A stretch of 32,147 nucleotides of DNA from a bacterium (GTDB lineage: Bacteria; Bacillota; Bacilli; Lactobacillales; Streptococcaceae), in NCBI GenBank assembly GCA_905221235.1, contig CAJNCJ010000019.1, forward strand, positions 1 through 32,147, given 5' to 3'. Below the pieces are notes generated by a model. It was given only the letters and a program-made list of their open reading frames with translations, did no database searches and had not been told where the DNA came from. How positions within the stretch are numbered: position 1 is the first letter of the stretch; every line of letters starts with the position of its first letter. The translations under genes were made by a program, and so were the position numbers. Shown in pieces: positions 16,237 through 25,613 of this stretch.

Positions 16237-17496
16237 TTAAAGTTCTACTGTTAGGACTTGACCTTGCCTAACGACCTGCTCTCCAGCGATATAAACATCA
16301 TCTACATCACTAGATTTGACTGAATAAATGAGGTGAGAGAGCATATTTTTCTGAGGTTGGAGATGGATTTTTCCTTGTGGTTGAATAACGAGAAAATCTG
16401 CTTGCTTACCAACTTCCAGACTTCCTATCTGATTTTCCATTCCAAGGACCTTAGCCCCTTCGATTGTCAGTGCCTTGAGAGCTGTTTCGATAGGAAATTG
16501 GCTAGCGTCTCCACTTTTCATCTTCTGAAGAAGGGCTGCTGTCCGTCCTTCCTCAAACAAGTCTAGGTTGTTATTGGAAGCAACCGAGTCAGTCGCAATT
16601 CCTACTGCTACTCCTGCTTTTTGGAGTTGGATGATGGGAGCAATCCCTGATGCCAATTTGAGGTTACTAATAGGATTGTGGGCTATAGCCACTTGAGAAG
16701 TTGCTAAGCGTTCAATTTCTCGCTCGTTTAATTCGACCCCATGAGCAAAGACAGACGGATGATCTAAGTAACCCAGTTCTTCTAGAAAGGCGAGGGGACG
16801 TTTGCCGTAGCGTTTCAGGATAATTCCTGATTCCTCCTTGGTCTCCGCCACATGGATATGGATGGGAATATTCAGCTCTTTTGCCATATCTAAGCTCTCT
16901 TCCAGCAAATCTTTACTACAGCTGTAGGGAGAATGTGGAGCTACCATCACCTTGAAATTTGGATTTTCATATCCTATGATTGTCTCGATAATAGCTCGTG
17001 TTCTGCTCATGGTCTCATCAGTTGTTTCTGTCTCTGAAGAAAAGAGGGTCGGTGAGAAATAACAACGCATCTTAGATGCCTTGACTGCCTGATAAACTCG
17101 CTCAATCTCCACTCCATTGGGATTGTACATATCGTTAAAGGTTGTTGTTCCTGACTGGAGCATTTCTGTCAGCGCTTCTTTGACCGCCTTGGTAGTCATA
17201 TCTGGTGTAAACTCAGCTTCTGCTGGCCAGATATAGTCATTGAGCCATTCATATAGATTGCTGTCATCCCGAATTCCTCGCAAACCTGTCATGGCAGAAT
17301 GGGTGTGGCAATTGACCAAGCCAGGCATAATCCAAGCTCCCTGATAGTCTATAATCTGCTCAGCTTGCTCTAAAATCTCTGACTTCTCTTGACCGACATA
17401 GACGATTTGAGAATCCTTAACGGCTAGGACACCATCCAAATAAACATGGAAATCTTGGTCACAAGTCACGATATTTACATGCTGAAAGACTTTCAT
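16237..17496 (-). CDS. Amidohydrolase, MTA/SAH deaminase-like (MtaD)
   Basis: A 419-aa metal-dependent amidohydrolase of the TRZ/ATZ group, closest in pattern to 5-methylthioadenosine/S-adenosylhomocysteine deaminases. Metal ligands: His64 and His66 (NCHTHSAM), His215 in IHIHVAETKEE, Asp303 (ATDSVASNN); His252 (AHGVEL) and Glu218 fit the active site. The N- and C-terminal beta segments form the usual small composite domain (MPGLVN; LGSLEVGKQADFLVI). Older annotations call such genes chlorohydrolase, which is probably wrong. It probably recycles or deaminates adenosine-type by-products of SAM use; the true substrate is unproven. ATG follows AAGGAG. A BOX element covers its promoter region. Confidence 0.85.
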   Translation of the reverse strand: MKVFQHVNIVTCDQDFHVYLDGVLAVKDSQIVYVGQEKSEILEQAEQIIDYQGAWIMPGLVNCHTHSAMTGLRGIRDDSNLYEWLNDYIWPAEAEFTPDMTTKAVKEALTEMLQSGTTTFNDMYNPNGVEIERVYQAVKASKMRCYFSPTLFSSETETTDETMSRTRAIIETIIGYENPNFKVMVAPHSPYSCSKDLLEESLDMAKELNIPIHIHVAETKEESGIILKRYGKRPLAFLEELGYLDHPSVFAHGVELNEREIERLATSQVAIAHNPISNLKLASGIAPIIQLQKAGVAVGIATDSVASNNNLDLFEEGRTAALLQKMKSGDASQFPIETALKALTIEGAKVLGMENQIGSLEVGKQADFLVIQPQGKIHLQPQKNMLSHLIYSVKSSDVDDVYIAGEQVVRQGQVLTVEL

Positions 17497-17524
17497 TATA
17501 GGCTCCTTTTCTATAAGACAATTT

Positions 17525-17629
17525 ATACTCTTCGAAAATCAAATTCAAACCACGTCAGCTTCGCCTTGCCGTACTCAAGTACAGCCTGCGGCTAGCTTCC
17601 TAGTTTGCTCTTTGATTTTCATTGAGTAT
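17525..17629. repeat. BOX element 2 (boxA-boxC)
   Basis: A 105-bp BOX element with ends ATACTC...GAGTAT, no boxB unit, very similar to element 1. It starts 29 bp upstream of the mtaD-like start codon. On the minus strand its end reads TTTGAA, 16 bp, TATAAA, so the repeat may supply the mtaD promoter. Confidence 0.9.
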
Positions 17630-17660
17630 TACAGTGAATAATTTTTCTAGCTATTGTAAC

Positions 17661-17688
17661 AAAAAAGTCACCCGAAGGCAACTTTTTT
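17661..17688 (-). terminator. ABC exporter operon terminator
   Basis: On the minus strand, AAAGTTGCC and GGTGACTTT pair (two G-U) across a TTCG tetraloop closed by C-G, followed by a T run. Compact and very stable. It lies about 30 bp past the second exporter gene. Confidence 0.75.
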
Positions 17689-17718
17689 CGGCTCTATAAA
17701 ATTTCAAAAGAGAAAGGC

Positions 17719-19467
17719 TTATTCTGAGCTAAAAGCTGTAGCTTGCTGCATTTGGTAATACTTGCCTTTTCTAGCCATGAGTTCCTGATGATTGCCGTAT
17801 TCCACGATGTTACCATCCACCAAGACTAGAATCAAATCCGCATCCTGAATGGTTGACAAGCGGTGGGCAATGATAAAGCTAGTGCGCCCCTTCATGAGTT
17901 TAGCAAAGGCATCCTGTACTAGCACTTCTGTCCGCGTATCGATGGAGGAGGTTGCCTCGTCTAAGATAAGAATCTTTGGTATAGCTAGAAAGACCCGGGC
18001 GATGGTCAAGAGCTGGGCTTGCCCAACAGAGAGAGATTCTCCTGAATTTTCCAACTTGGTATCGTATCCCTGTGGCAACTGTTGGATGAAAAAGTCTGCG
18101 TTAGCTGCTTTGGCAGCAGCAATCACCTGTTCCCGACTGGCTTCAGGATTACCAAAGGCAATATTGTCATGAATAGTTCCTTGCTTTAGCCAGGTTTCTT
18201 GGAGCACCATGCCAAACTGCTGTCTCAATGACGCTCGGGTATAATCATAAATGGATTGCTCATCCAGCAAGATATCTCCAGAATTAATGGGGTAAAATCG
18301 CATAAGGAGATTGATAAGAGTTGACTTCCCAGCACCTGTCGGACCAACGATGGCCACCTTGCTACCAGCTGGAATATCAATAGATAAATCCTTAATCAAA
18401 ATCTTTTCAGGATGGTAGCCAAAAGAAACCTGTTTAAAGGAAATAGCTCCCTTAACTTGGTCACTGGTCAAGACTTCCTTGCCTGTTTCAGCTACCTCAG
18501 AGCTTTCTAAGACAGCATAGACGCGCTCTGCACAAGCTAAAGCACTTTGCAATTCAGCTAGCACTGAAGAAATATCGTTAAAGGGCTTGGTGTACTGTTG
18601 GACATAATTCAAAAAGGTAACTAAACGCCCAATGGACAATGTTGACCCCATCATGATACGATAAGCTCCTACTCCAGCAAGAAGAGCGTAAATGAGCGCA
18701 TTGACAAAGCGAGTTGAAGGATTAACCGTTGATGAATAAAAGATGGCTGACTGAGAATAGCCTGCGTAGTTGCCATTCGCCTCGTGCAGTCTTTGGATAA
18801 ACTCTGTCTGAGCATTGAAAGACTGGATAATAGTTTGCTGGCTAAGCGATTCTTCAATCAACTGAGTCTGAATCCCCCTCGTCTCTGTTTGTTTCTGGAA
18901 GAGATGATAAGAGCGTTTGGCAATGAAGCGTGAAATAACCATAGACAGTGGTGTCAACAGCAAGACCAAGAGAGTCATGAGGAGATGAATTTGAAGCATA
19001 GCTAGAATACTAAGCAAAATCATTAAGACACCAATGAAAAATTGGTTAAAAATCATGGTCAAGCCAGCTGCCAACTGTTCTATATCTGTGGTCACACGAC
19101 TAACCATCTCTCCACTTCCTTGCCGATCCACAAAAGCAATCGGTAAACGATGAAGCTTATGGATGATTCGCTCTCGTAAGTCTCTGGTATAAGAGAAGAT
19201 TAGGCGATTATAAAGAAGAGGATTGGCCCATTGTACCAGTGTATTTCCTATGACCACCAAAATCATCTGTATAAAAATCTGCCAAAAAACTGGTGAAGAA
19301 CCAGCCACTAGGACTTGGTCGATGACCTGCCCAATCAGAATAGGTAGATAAATTGATAAACCAACTTGGGCAATGGTTCCTAGAAAGGCTAGAAAAAGGA
19401 GGAAGGGATGGCTGGATAAATCTATGGCTAAACGTTTGAGCGTCTGGTTTGCGGTTTGTCGTCTCAT
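17719..19467 (-). CDS. ABC exporter subunit, canonical Walker B
   Basis: A 582-aa half-transporter: six-helix membrane domain (about 15-310) and ATPase domain (about 335-570). Walker A GPTGAGKST (375-383), Walker B ILILDE with catalytic Glu504, and switch His535 (IIAHRLST) are all intact. The signature is LSVGQ (479-483) instead of LSGGQ. The ATG at 19467 is preferred because of AAAGGAGG just upstream; an earlier start at 19497 lies inside the partner gene. It begins one base after the partner stop. With the partner it should form a heterodimeric exporter of the LmrCD/BmrCD type with one active and one degenerate ATP site. The substrate is unknown: drugs, peptides or lipids are all possible. 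Confidence 0.9.
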   Translation of the reverse strand: MRRQTANQTLKRLAIDLSSHPFLLFLAFLGTIAQVGLSIYLPILIGQVIDQVLVAGSSPVFWQIFIQMILVVIGNTLVQWANPLLYNRLIFSYTRDLRERIIHKLHRLPIAFVDRQGSGEMVSRVTTDIEQLAAGLTMIFNQFFIGVLMILLSILAMLQIHLLMTLLVLLLTPLSMVISRFIAKRSYHLFQKQTETRGIQTQLIEESLSQQTIIQSFNAQTEFIQRLHEANGNYAGYSQSAIFYSSTVNPSTRFVNALIYALLAGVGAYRIMMGSTLSIGRLVTFLNYVQQYTKPFNDISSVLAELQSALACAERVYAVLESSEVAETGKEVLTSDQVKGAISFKQVSFGYHPEKILIKDLSIDIPAGSKVAIVGPTGAGKSTLINLLMRFYPINSGDILLDEQSIYDYTRASLRQQFGMVLQETWLKQGTIHDNIAFGNPEASREQVIAAAKAANADFFIQQLPQGYDTKLENSGESLSVGQAQLLTIARVFLAIPKILILDEATSSIDTRTEVLVQDAFAKLMKGRTSFIIAHRLSTIQDADLILVLVDGNIVEYGNHQELMARKGKYYQMQQATAFSSE

Positions 19468-19468
19468 G

Positions 19469-21193
19469 CTAGTCCTCCTTTCCATGCTGGGATGCATTGA
19501 TTTCGAGATAGACTTGACTGGTCTTCATCAAATCCTCGTGCTTGCCGATAGCTAGGAGCTCACCTTTTTCCAAGAGGAGAATCTGGTCAGCCATCTGAAG
19601 TGTCGAAGTCCGTTGAGAAATCAAGATTAAGCTCGTGTTAGGTAAGTTTTCTCGAATAGCTTTCAAAAGCTTGGACTCAGTAATGGTGTCGAGGGCCGAG
19701 GTCGCATCATCTAGGATGAGAAAAGGAGCTTGGCGCAAGACTGCACGTGCGATAGACAGCCTTTGTTTTTGTCCACCTGAGAAATTTCGTCCTCCTGCCT
19801 CAACAGCAGCATCCAAAACTCCTTCCTTTTCACTGACAAAATCCTTAGCTTGCGCAATCTCCAAGGCCTGCCAGAGTTCTTGATCAGTCACTTCTCGATT
19901 AAAACCCAAAGTCAAGTTGGAACGAATAGTTCCCTTAAAGAGTTCAACTTTTTGAGGTACATAGGAAATCCAAGACCGCCACTGCTCAAGATTACGAGGA
20001 CTACATCCATTTCGATAAAGGTCAATGCTTCCCTTGTCTACTGGGTAAAGTCCAAGTAAGACTTGCACCAAGCTTGATTTACCAGAACCAGTTCCTCCGA
20101 TAATACCAAGGATTTGCCCTTGCTTCATATCAAAGGAAATGTCTTTCAGAGAAGGCTGGGCCGCATCAGGATAGGTAAAGGTTAATTCTTTGACTTGTAA
20201 AACCTGATCGCTGCTAACTTGCTTTTGTTCTAAGTCAGAACGAATATCCTCTGGAGCTTCGGCAAAGACTTCCTCGATTCTCTTGGCTGAGATATAGGAC
20301 TGGTTGAGAGAATTTATCAGCATGGCGAGCTTAACCAATTCCACCAAAATTTGTAAGAGATAGTTGATGAGGGCAATAAGAGCACCCTGACTGAGTAAAT
20401 CTTCTTGGATTGAAACATAACCCTGCCAGATGATAACGAGGAGGGTTCCATTGACAATCAGATAGGTCAGAGGTGTTAATAAACTAGACCAGAAGCCTGT
20501 TTTTTCTTGCAATCTGGCATAAACTTGGTTAAGAGTTTGAAAAATCTGTAACTCTCGTTTTTCTTGTCCAAAGGCACGGATAACTCGCATCCCTTGTAAT
20601 TGCTGGCGTGTTTCCTGAACCAGCTGGTCCGTTTTCTTTCTGAGACTACTGTAGAGAGGATTGACCAGTCGAGAGAGGCCTACAATGACGATTGTCAAAA
20701 TCACAACCATGACTAAGAACCAGAAAGTCAGTTCAACTGAGATTCGATAGGCCATAAAAATGGCTCCAAAAACGATAATAGGTGCTCGCAAAAAGAGGCG
20801 TAGGAATTGATTGATACCAGTCTGAATCTGATAGGTGTCCGAAGTCAAGCGAGTCACCAAGCTAGAAGTTGTCAGACGATCTCTGCTGTTCTTGGGTAAG
20901 GAAAGAATATGACGATAAAGGTCGTCTGTCAGTTCTTTGGCAAAACCAACCGCTGCCTTGGCTGAGTAAAACTGGGCTACCAAGGCCACTAAAACGCCAA
21001 TCACTGCAAAGATAAGGAGCAGGCCAATCTGCATCCAGAGGTGTCCTTGATCTCTCTGGGGCAAGGATTGGTCAACAATCCCTGCAATCACCATGGGAAC
21101 CAAGAGTTCAAACACAGCTTCTAGTAGCTTGAACAGAGGTGCCAAAATCGATTCCTTGATGTAGGGTTTAAAGTATGATAATAAGTTTTTCAT
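19469..21193 (-). CDS. ABC exporter subunit, degenerate ATPase
   Basis: A 574-aa half-transporter with a six-helix membrane domain (about 15-300) and an ATPase domain (about 330-560). Walker A GGTGSGKSS (366-374) and signature FSGGQKQR (471-478) are intact. The catalytic Glu after Walker B is replaced by Asp496 (LILDDATSALD) and the switch His by Gln527 (ISQRTS). These changes, with LSVGQ in the partner, fall in the same composite site, so exactly one of the two sites is predicted weak. This is the hallmark of heterodimeric exporters. ATG follows GAAGGGA. First gene of the two-gene operon. No obvious promoter was found between it and msrAB. Confidence 0.9.
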   Translation of the reverse strand: MKNLLSYFKPYIKESILAPLFKLLEAVFELLVPMVIAGIVDQSLPQRDQGHLWMQIGLLLIFAVIGVLVALVAQFYSAKAAVGFAKELTDDLYRHILSLPKNSRDRLTTSSLVTRLTSDTYQIQTGINQFLRLFLRAPIIVFGAIFMAYRISVELTFWFLVMVVILTIVIVGLSRLVNPLYSSLRKKTDQLVQETRQQLQGMRVIRAFGQEKRELQIFQTLNQVYARLQEKTGFWSSLLTPLTYLIVNGTLLVIIWQGYVSIQEDLLSQGALIALINYLLQILVELVKLAMLINSLNQSYISAKRIEEVFAEAPEDIRSDLEQKQVSSDQVLQVKELTFTYPDAAQPSLKDISFDMKQGQILGIIGGTGSGKSSLVQVLLGLYPVDKGSIDLYRNGCSPRNLEQWRSWISYVPQKVELFKGTIRSNLTLGFNREVTDQELWQALEIAQAKDFVSEKEGVLDAAVEAGGRNFSGGQKQRLSIARAVLRQAPFLILDDATSALDTITESKLLKAIRENLPNTSLILISQRTSTLQMADQILLLEKGELLAIGKHEDLMKTSQVYLEINASQHGKED

Positions 21194-21228
21194 AAATCCC
21201 TTCTATTCTTATTCTGGAAATGAAGAAA

Positions 21229-21242
21229 GTGGGAAGCCCCAC
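21229..21242 (-). terminator. Possible msrAB terminator
   Basis: GTGGG/CCCAC with a 4-nt loop, followed on the minus strand by TTTCTTC. A short stem in the gap between msrAB and the exporter genes; it may be weak and allow read-through. Confidence 0.4.
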
Positions 21243-21252
21243 CCTCTGAATT

Positions 21253-22191
21253 TTATTTGTTTAAGTATGGCAATAGATAGCCATACCCTGCTTCGTCCAT
21301 CTCATCCTTGGCCACAAAGCGTAAGGAAGCAGAATTGATACAGTAACGAAGTCCACCTAACTCCCGAGGTCCATCCGTGAAAACATGACCCAAGTGAGCA
21401 TTGCCTGACCGAGAACGAACTTCGATTCGCTCCATTCCATGACTCAGGTCTTTGTAGTAGTGAATCAATTCCTTGGAAATTGGACGACTAAAGCTTGGCC
21501 AACCACAACCTGAAGCAAACTTATCCTTGGCAAAAAAGAGTGGCTCACCCGTCGTAATGTCTACATAAATACCCTCTTCAAAAGTTTGGTCATAAGCATT
21601 ACTAAACGGAGCCTCTGTAGCAGCTTCTTGGGTGACACGATAAGACTCTTCAGATAAACTTTCCTTTAACACTTCTTGACTAGGCTTTTCATAGTTGGCT
21701 ACATCAATCAATGGCTTCTCAGCATCGGTCACATCGATATGACAGTAACCGGAAGGATTTTTCTTGAGATAGTCTTGGTGGTAGTCTTCAGCCAAAATAT
21801 AGTGGCGCAGTTTCTCTACTTCTACTGCAATCTTTCGACCTAGCATACGCTCCTGCTCCTGAACCACAGTGTAAATAGCTGGCAAATCTGCTTCATCTTG
21901 GTAATAAATCCCCGTTCGATATTGGCGACCACGATCATTCCCTTGTTGATTAATCGATAAAGGATCGATGACACGGAAATAATAAAGCAAAATTTCTCTG
22001 AGTGACACTGCATTTTCATCATAAATCACTTGAACCGTTTCTGCATGGTCTGTTTCCTTGATTAGTTGATAATTGGTCGTTTCAACTTGCCCATTAGCGT
22101 AGCCAACACTGGTCGCTAACACTCCTGAAATTCGTGAAAAATACTCCTCTAGGCCCCAAAAACAACCACCTGCTAGATAAATTTCTGCCAT
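21253..22191 (-). CDS. msrAB: Peptide methionine sulfoxide reductase MsrA-MsrB fusion
   Basis: A 312-aa fused repair enzyme. MsrA (about 1-155) reduces the S form of methionine sulfoxide, with catalytic Cys10 in GCFWG and a candidate resolving Cys150. MsrB (about 170-312) reduces the R form, with GCGWPSF (Cys229) and catalytic Cys284 in RYCINSASL. The CxxC zinc pairs of many MsrB proteins are absent. There is no signal peptide or membrane anchor, so this is the cytoplasmic form rather than the surface form linked to thioredoxin-like partners. ATG follows AAGGAG. BOX element 3 lies directly upstream. Confidence 0.95.
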   Translation of the reverse strand: MAEIYLAGGCFWGLEEYFSRISGVLATSVGYANGQVETTNYQLIKETDHAETVQVIYDENAVSLREILLYYFRVIDPLSINQQGNDRGRQYRTGIYYQDEADLPAIYTVVQEQERMLGRKIAVEVEKLRHYILAEDYHQDYLKKNPSGYCHIDVTDAEKPLIDVANYEKPSQEVLKESLSEESYRVTQEAATEAPFSNAYDQTFEEGIYVDITTGEPLFFAKDKFASGCGWPSFSRPISKELIHYYKDLSHGMERIEVRSRSGNAHLGHVFTDGPRELGGLRYCINSASLRFVAKDEMDEAGYGYLLPYLNK

Positions 22192-22222
22192 CTTCGTTTC
22201 TCCTTTATCAAGTTTTTAACTA

Positions 22223-22381
22223 ATACTCTTCGAAAATCTCTTCAAACCACGTCAGCTTACATCTGCAACCTCAAAACAGTATTTTGAGCTGACTTCGTCA
22301 GTTTTATCTACAACCTCAAAGCAGTGCTTGGAGCAACCTGCGGCTAGCTTCCTAGTTTGCTCTTTGATTTTCATTGAGTAT
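22223..22381. repeat. BOX element 3 (with two boxB-like units)
   Basis: A 159-bp BOX element with ends ATACTC...GAGTAT. Between boxA and boxC are two copies of a 28-bp unit (22261-22288 and 22306-22333), of the form ATCTRCAACCTCAAARCAGT plus 8 bases. They are separated by a short GACTTCGTC dyad. It starts 32 bp upstream of msrAB. Confidence 0.85.
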
Positions 22382-22393
22382 AAACTTCTTTTC

Positions 22394-22439
22394 AAAAAAA
22401 GGATAGGAAGCCCTCTGGTCAAGAGTTTCCCCATCCTAT
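22394..22439 (-). terminator. Possible hom-thrB terminator
   Basis: On the minus strand ATAGGA pairs with TCCTAT across an imperfect inner hairpin, followed by CC and a run of seven Ts. It lies just past the thrB stop, and the T run supports the call although the stem is irregular. Confidence 0.45.
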
Positions 22440-22449
22440 TATCTATTCT

Positions 22450-23319
22450 TTATTTTGCTTGGACACGGACACCTTGGGTATCAACTTTCAAATCATGCAG
22501 TTTGCCTTTGAAGAGTTGCTTTTCCAATTCTGCCTTAATGGCTGGCATCTTGTCATGAGAGGCCAAGACCATAACTGTCGGTCCGGCACCAGAGAGATAG
22601 GTCGCATAGGCACCATTCTCTTTGGCTACTTGCTTAATCGTAGCAAATTCTCTCACCAAGTCCTGACGGTAGCGTTCATGGAAGAGGTCTCCCTCGATTG
22701 CTTGCCCAGCTGTCACCATATCTCCTGCTAACAAGGCTGCAACAGCTACATTGGCGATAGAACTAGCCGCAACAGCTTCCTTGTAGGACAATTTCTTAGG
22801 CAAGACACCACGGCTATCGCGAGTGCGTAATTCATAGTTAGGAATGTAGGCTAGGAAATCACACTCTGGGAAGTCTGCCACAATCGCTGAGACTTGCCCT
22901 TCAACGGAACTTGCAATAACGAGATTACCATAAATGGCTGGAGCCACATTGTCTGGATGCCCTTCAATCTTGGTCGCTAATTGCAATTTTTCATGGTCTG
23001 ACAAGTTGAGATCCCCCAGCTGGTTAGCTAGTTCAATACCAGCAACAATAACAGAGCTGGAAGAACCCAAACCACGCGCCAAAGGAACATCACTGGTCAT
23101 TTTCAAACGTCTTGGTTGCAAATCTGGTACAATTTGCAAAGCAATCTTGAGCAAGAGATTACGCTCGTCATGAGGAATCCATTTACCAATCTGGTGTTCA
23201 ATCAGCCACTCATCTCGTTCTTCGCAGACCTCAATTTGAAGATACTTGGTTACAGCTACACCGACCGAGTCAAATCCTGGCCCGATATTGGCACTGGTTG
23301 CAGGTACAATAATTTTCAT
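22450..23319 (-). CDS. thrB: Homoserine kinase
   Basis: A 289-aa GHMP-family kinase that phosphorylates homoserine with ATP, the step toward threonine. The ATP loop [19 protein letters not shown] (about 79-97) is clear, as are N-terminal [31 protein letters not shown] and the C-terminal SGAGPTVM. Full length. ATG at 23319 follows AGGAG and is one base after the hom stop (TAA-G-ATG), so the two genes are co-transcribed and probably translationally coupled. Confidence 0.95.
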   Translation of the reverse strand: MKIIVPATSANIGPGFDSVGVAVTKYLQIEVCEERDEWLIEHQIGKWIPHDERNLLLKIALQIVPDLQPRRLKMTSDVPLARGLGSSSSVIVAGIELANQLGDLNLSDHEKLQLATKIEGHPDNVAPAIYGNLVIASSVEGQVSAIVADFPECDFLAYIPNYELRTRDSRGVLPKKLSYKEAVAASSIANVAVAALLAGDMVTAGQAIEGDLFHERYRQDLVREFATIKQVAKENGAYATYLSGAGPTVMVLASHDKMPAIKAELEKQLFKGKLHDLKVDTQGVRVQAK

Positions 23320-23320
23320 C

Positions 23321-24607
23321 TTATTCTCCTAGCACCTTGAAGGTATTCAAGAGGTCGAATTCTGAAACCTTCTTCAATTCAGCTGAAACATTTTCAAGCT
23401 GGGCTTTATTAATCTTATGAGTTATAATCACAACACGCGCCTTGTCACCCTCTTTGCCATCTTGGAGAATTTGCTTGAAGGAAATATCTTGAGCATTGAA
23501 GATTTCAGCCAATTTCAAGACCTGACCTTTTGAATCTGGAGCCAAAATTGAGAAGTAATAATTTGCTTTAACGTCTTCTGGATTTGCCAACACCAAGTCA
23601 CGGCTGTATTCGTTGAAGTCTTTTCCAATTGTTCCATCATTCAAGCGACGAACGATACGGACAATATCCGCCACAACACTTGTTGCAGTTGGTTTTTGAC
23701 CTGCACCTGGTCCGTAGTACATAGACTCACCGATACCGATAGATTCTACAAAGACAGCATTCATCACTCCATTCACACTAGCGAGTGGGTGCGCTTTAGG
23801 AAGGAAGGTCGGAGTTACTTCTGCAGCAATACCTGAAGGAGTTTCCTCGATAGAACCAACCAATTTCACTACATAGCCAAGATCTTGGGCTACAGCTACG
23901 TCTTCTGGTGTGATGTTGCGGATTCCCTTGTGGGCTACATCGTCGAAGGCAACCTTCATGCCAAAAGCAAATTGGCTCAAAATCACCATCTTGTAGGCTG
24001 CATCAATTCCATCTACGTCATTTGTAGGGTCACTTTCAGCAAAACCAAGTCTTTGAGCTTCCGCAAGAGCATCATCGTAAGACCATCCTTCTTCCACCAT
24101 CTTGGTCATCATGAAGTTAGAAGTTCCGTTGACTACTCCAAGCACGCGCGTGATTTTATCAGAAGCCAAGGAATTTGCTAGAGTGCGAAGAATTGGAATC
24201 CCACCAGCTACTGCTGCTTCGTAGTAAAGTGCTACCTTATTAGCCTTAGCGATTTCTAGCAATTCTGCGCCATGGACAGCCAAAAGGTCCTTATTAGCTG
24301 TAACAACGTGCTTCCCAGCTTCCAAGGCTCGAGTGATAAAGGTCTTAGCAGGTTCGATACGCCCCATCAATTCCACTACGATGGTAATGTCTTGGTCTGA
24401 TAAAATGTCATCCACATTGGTTACAAAGTTAAAATCATTCCCTGCTGCAAGCAAGCGATTCTTTTCATCTTCATCCTTGACCAATACTTTAGCAACCTCA
24501 ATCTCTGAATGTGCTGATTGATTGATTTTTTCTCCATTTTCCTTTAGGAGGAAAGGCACACCACTTGCAACGGTACCAAATCCTAGTAAAGCAATTTTAA
24601 CTGTCAT
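23321..24607 (-). CDS. hom: Homoserine dehydrogenase
   Basis: A 428-aa enzyme that reduces aspartate semialdehyde to homoserine, the branch point to threonine and methionine. Nucleotide-binding GFGTVASGV is near the N-terminus, the family block [16 protein letters not shown] and then [14 protein letters not shown] are in the catalytic region, and [14 protein letters not shown] follows. The C-terminal 80 residues look like an ACT domain for feedback control. The ATG at 24607 behind GAGGAG is chosen; an in-frame ATG at 24640 lies in the -10 box. First gene of hom-thrB. A CodY box sits just upstream of the promoter. Confidence 0.95.
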   Translation of the reverse strand: MTVKIALLGFGTVASGVPFLLKENGEKINQSAHSEIEVAKVLVKDEDEKNRLLAAGNDFNFVTNVDDILSDQDITIVVELMGRIEPAKTFITRALEAGKHVVTANKDLLAVHGAELLEIAKANKVALYYEAAVAGGIPILRTLANSLASDKITRVLGVVNGTSNFMMTKMVEEGWSYDDALAEAQRLGFAESDPTNDVDGIDAAYKMVILSQFAFGMKVAFDDVAHKGIRNITPEDVAVAQDLGYVVKLVGSIEETPSGIAAEVTPTFLPKAHPLASVNGVMNAVFVESIGIGESMYYGPGAGQKPTATSVVADIVRIVRRLNDGTIGKDFNEYSRDLVLANPEDVKANYYFSILAPDSKGQVLKLAEIFNAQDISFKQILQDGKEGDKARVVIITHKINKAQLENVSAELKKVSEFDLLNTFKVLGE

Positions 24608-24638
24608 GTTTGTCTCCTCGAAATTTTCTAATATAGCC

Positions 24639-24647
24639 ATTATAACA
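24639..24647 (-). promoter_or_regulatory. hom-thrB promoter (extended -10)
   Basis: On the minus strand TGTTATAAT is an extended -10 with a perfect hexamer, 31 bp before the hom ATG. No good -35 is present; that region is occupied by a CodY box. Confidence 0.65.
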
Positions 24648-24648
24648 G

Positions 24649-24663
24649 AATTTTGTGAAAATT
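24649..24663. promoter_or_regulatory. CodY box upstream of hom-thrB
   Basis: AATTTTGTGAAAATT matches the CodY consensus AATTTTCWGAAAATT at 14 of 15 positions (G for C at position 7). It sits directly behind the extended -10, over the -35 region, where bound CodY would block transcription when branched-chain amino acids are plentiful. Confidence 0.6.
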
Positions 24664-24696
24664 CCTATTATAGTAATTCACTATTTCAATCTAGAA

Positions 24697-24721
24697 AAGA
24701 AAAAACGAATCAGACGATTCG
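24697..24721 (-). terminator. mecA terminator
   Basis: CGAATC (24706-24711) pairs with GATTCG (24716-24721) around a 4-nt loop, followed on the minus strand by TTTTTTCTTTTC. Short stem but a good T tract, about 40 bp past mecA. Confidence 0.65.
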
Positions 24722-24758
24722 CTCTTCTTAAAATCTAGAAATAACTTTCCAGAAATGA

Positions 24759-25496
24759 TTATCCAATCTTTTGCAGATTAAGCACTGCATCGTGATTCAT
24801 CAAGACTTGGCCATACTCTTGCAAAACAGAGCGACTGATATCACTATCGTCCGCAAACTCGCGCATACGAGCCAAAAGCCAAGCTGGATATGGACTTGGA
24901 TGATTTTCAATATCCACTAAAATGGTCAAATAATAGTGCTCGTTCATTTTGTAGAGTTCAGAAGTTTCCATCTCAAAAGTCACTGTCTTGGCAAAAGCCA
25001 CCAAGTCAGCCAACTTAGCAAAAGAAAGGATGTAGTAGATGTAGGGCTCTTTCTTGCTTTCAGCTTCTTGTTCAGCCTGCTCCTGCTCTTCTTCCTTGGC
25101 TTCGACTTGCTCTAGAGATTGAATGGCTTCGATATCATCTTTGGTTTTGTCCGCGATGCTTTTTTCTAAAGTTTTAATAAACTCATCCGGCGACATTTGA
25201 GCCAATTCTTCCATATCTGGCAAATCCGATAAGTCTTCAAAATCTAGATTTTGGTCAATCTTTGACTTGGTTACAAAGACATCTACCTTATCAGGTTTTG
25301 GAGTTACACGGAAGCTCAACATGCCTGTATCTAGAAAGCTCTCAGGCATTTCTAACTCATCCAAGATAGCATAAAAGAACTCTTCTGTTTTTTCTTGAGG
25401 AACGAGAAAGTCAGCAATCTCCATTCCTCTATCCATCAAATCTTCTAAAGACATCGTGATTTTTAAAGTAGTATCACTAATTTGTTTCATTTTCAT
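24759..25496 (-). CDS. mecA: Adapter protein MecA
   Basis: A 245-aa adapter that hands proteins to the ClpCP protease; in streptococci it limits competence by targeting ComW or the alternative sigma factor. The N-terminal target-binding domain (MKMKQISDTTLKITMSLEDL onward, 1-80) and the ClpC-binding C-terminal domain (about 155-245) are joined by a very acidic linker with a Glu/Gln-rich stretch (about 125-150). The start at 25496 is chosen because the GAGG ribosome site overlaps the upstream in-frame ATG at 25511. It has its own promoter and terminator. Confidence 0.94.
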   Translation of the reverse strand: MKMKQISDTTLKITMSLEDLMDRGMEIADFLVPQEKTEEFFYAILDELEMPESFLDTGMLSFRVTPKPDKVDVFVTKSKIDQNLDFEDLSDLPDMEELAQMSPDEFIKTLEKSIADKTKDDIEAIQSLEQVEAKEEEQEQAEQEAESKKEPYIYYILSFAKLADLVAFAKTVTFEMETSELYKMNEHYYLTILVDIENHPSPYPAWLLARMREFADDSDISRSVLQEYGQVLMNHDAVLNLQKIG

Positions 25497-25527
25497 TGCT
25501 AGTAACCTCATACTTTCAGTTCTATCT

Positions 25528-25556
25528 ATTATACTAGATTTTTACGATTTTATCAA
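25528..25556 (-). promoter_or_regulatory. mecA promoter
   Basis: TTGATA (25551-25556), exact 17-bp spacer, TATAAT (25528-25533), 32 bp before the mecA start on the minus strand. The rest of the 313-bp gap up to tarQ holds BOX element 4 and the tarQ terminator; nothing else is evident. Confidence 0.85.
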
Positions 25557-25613
25557 AAGAAGGCTCCTCTATACGGATAGATTTTCCCTAGGGTCTTTCT
25601 GTAGGAGACTCTA

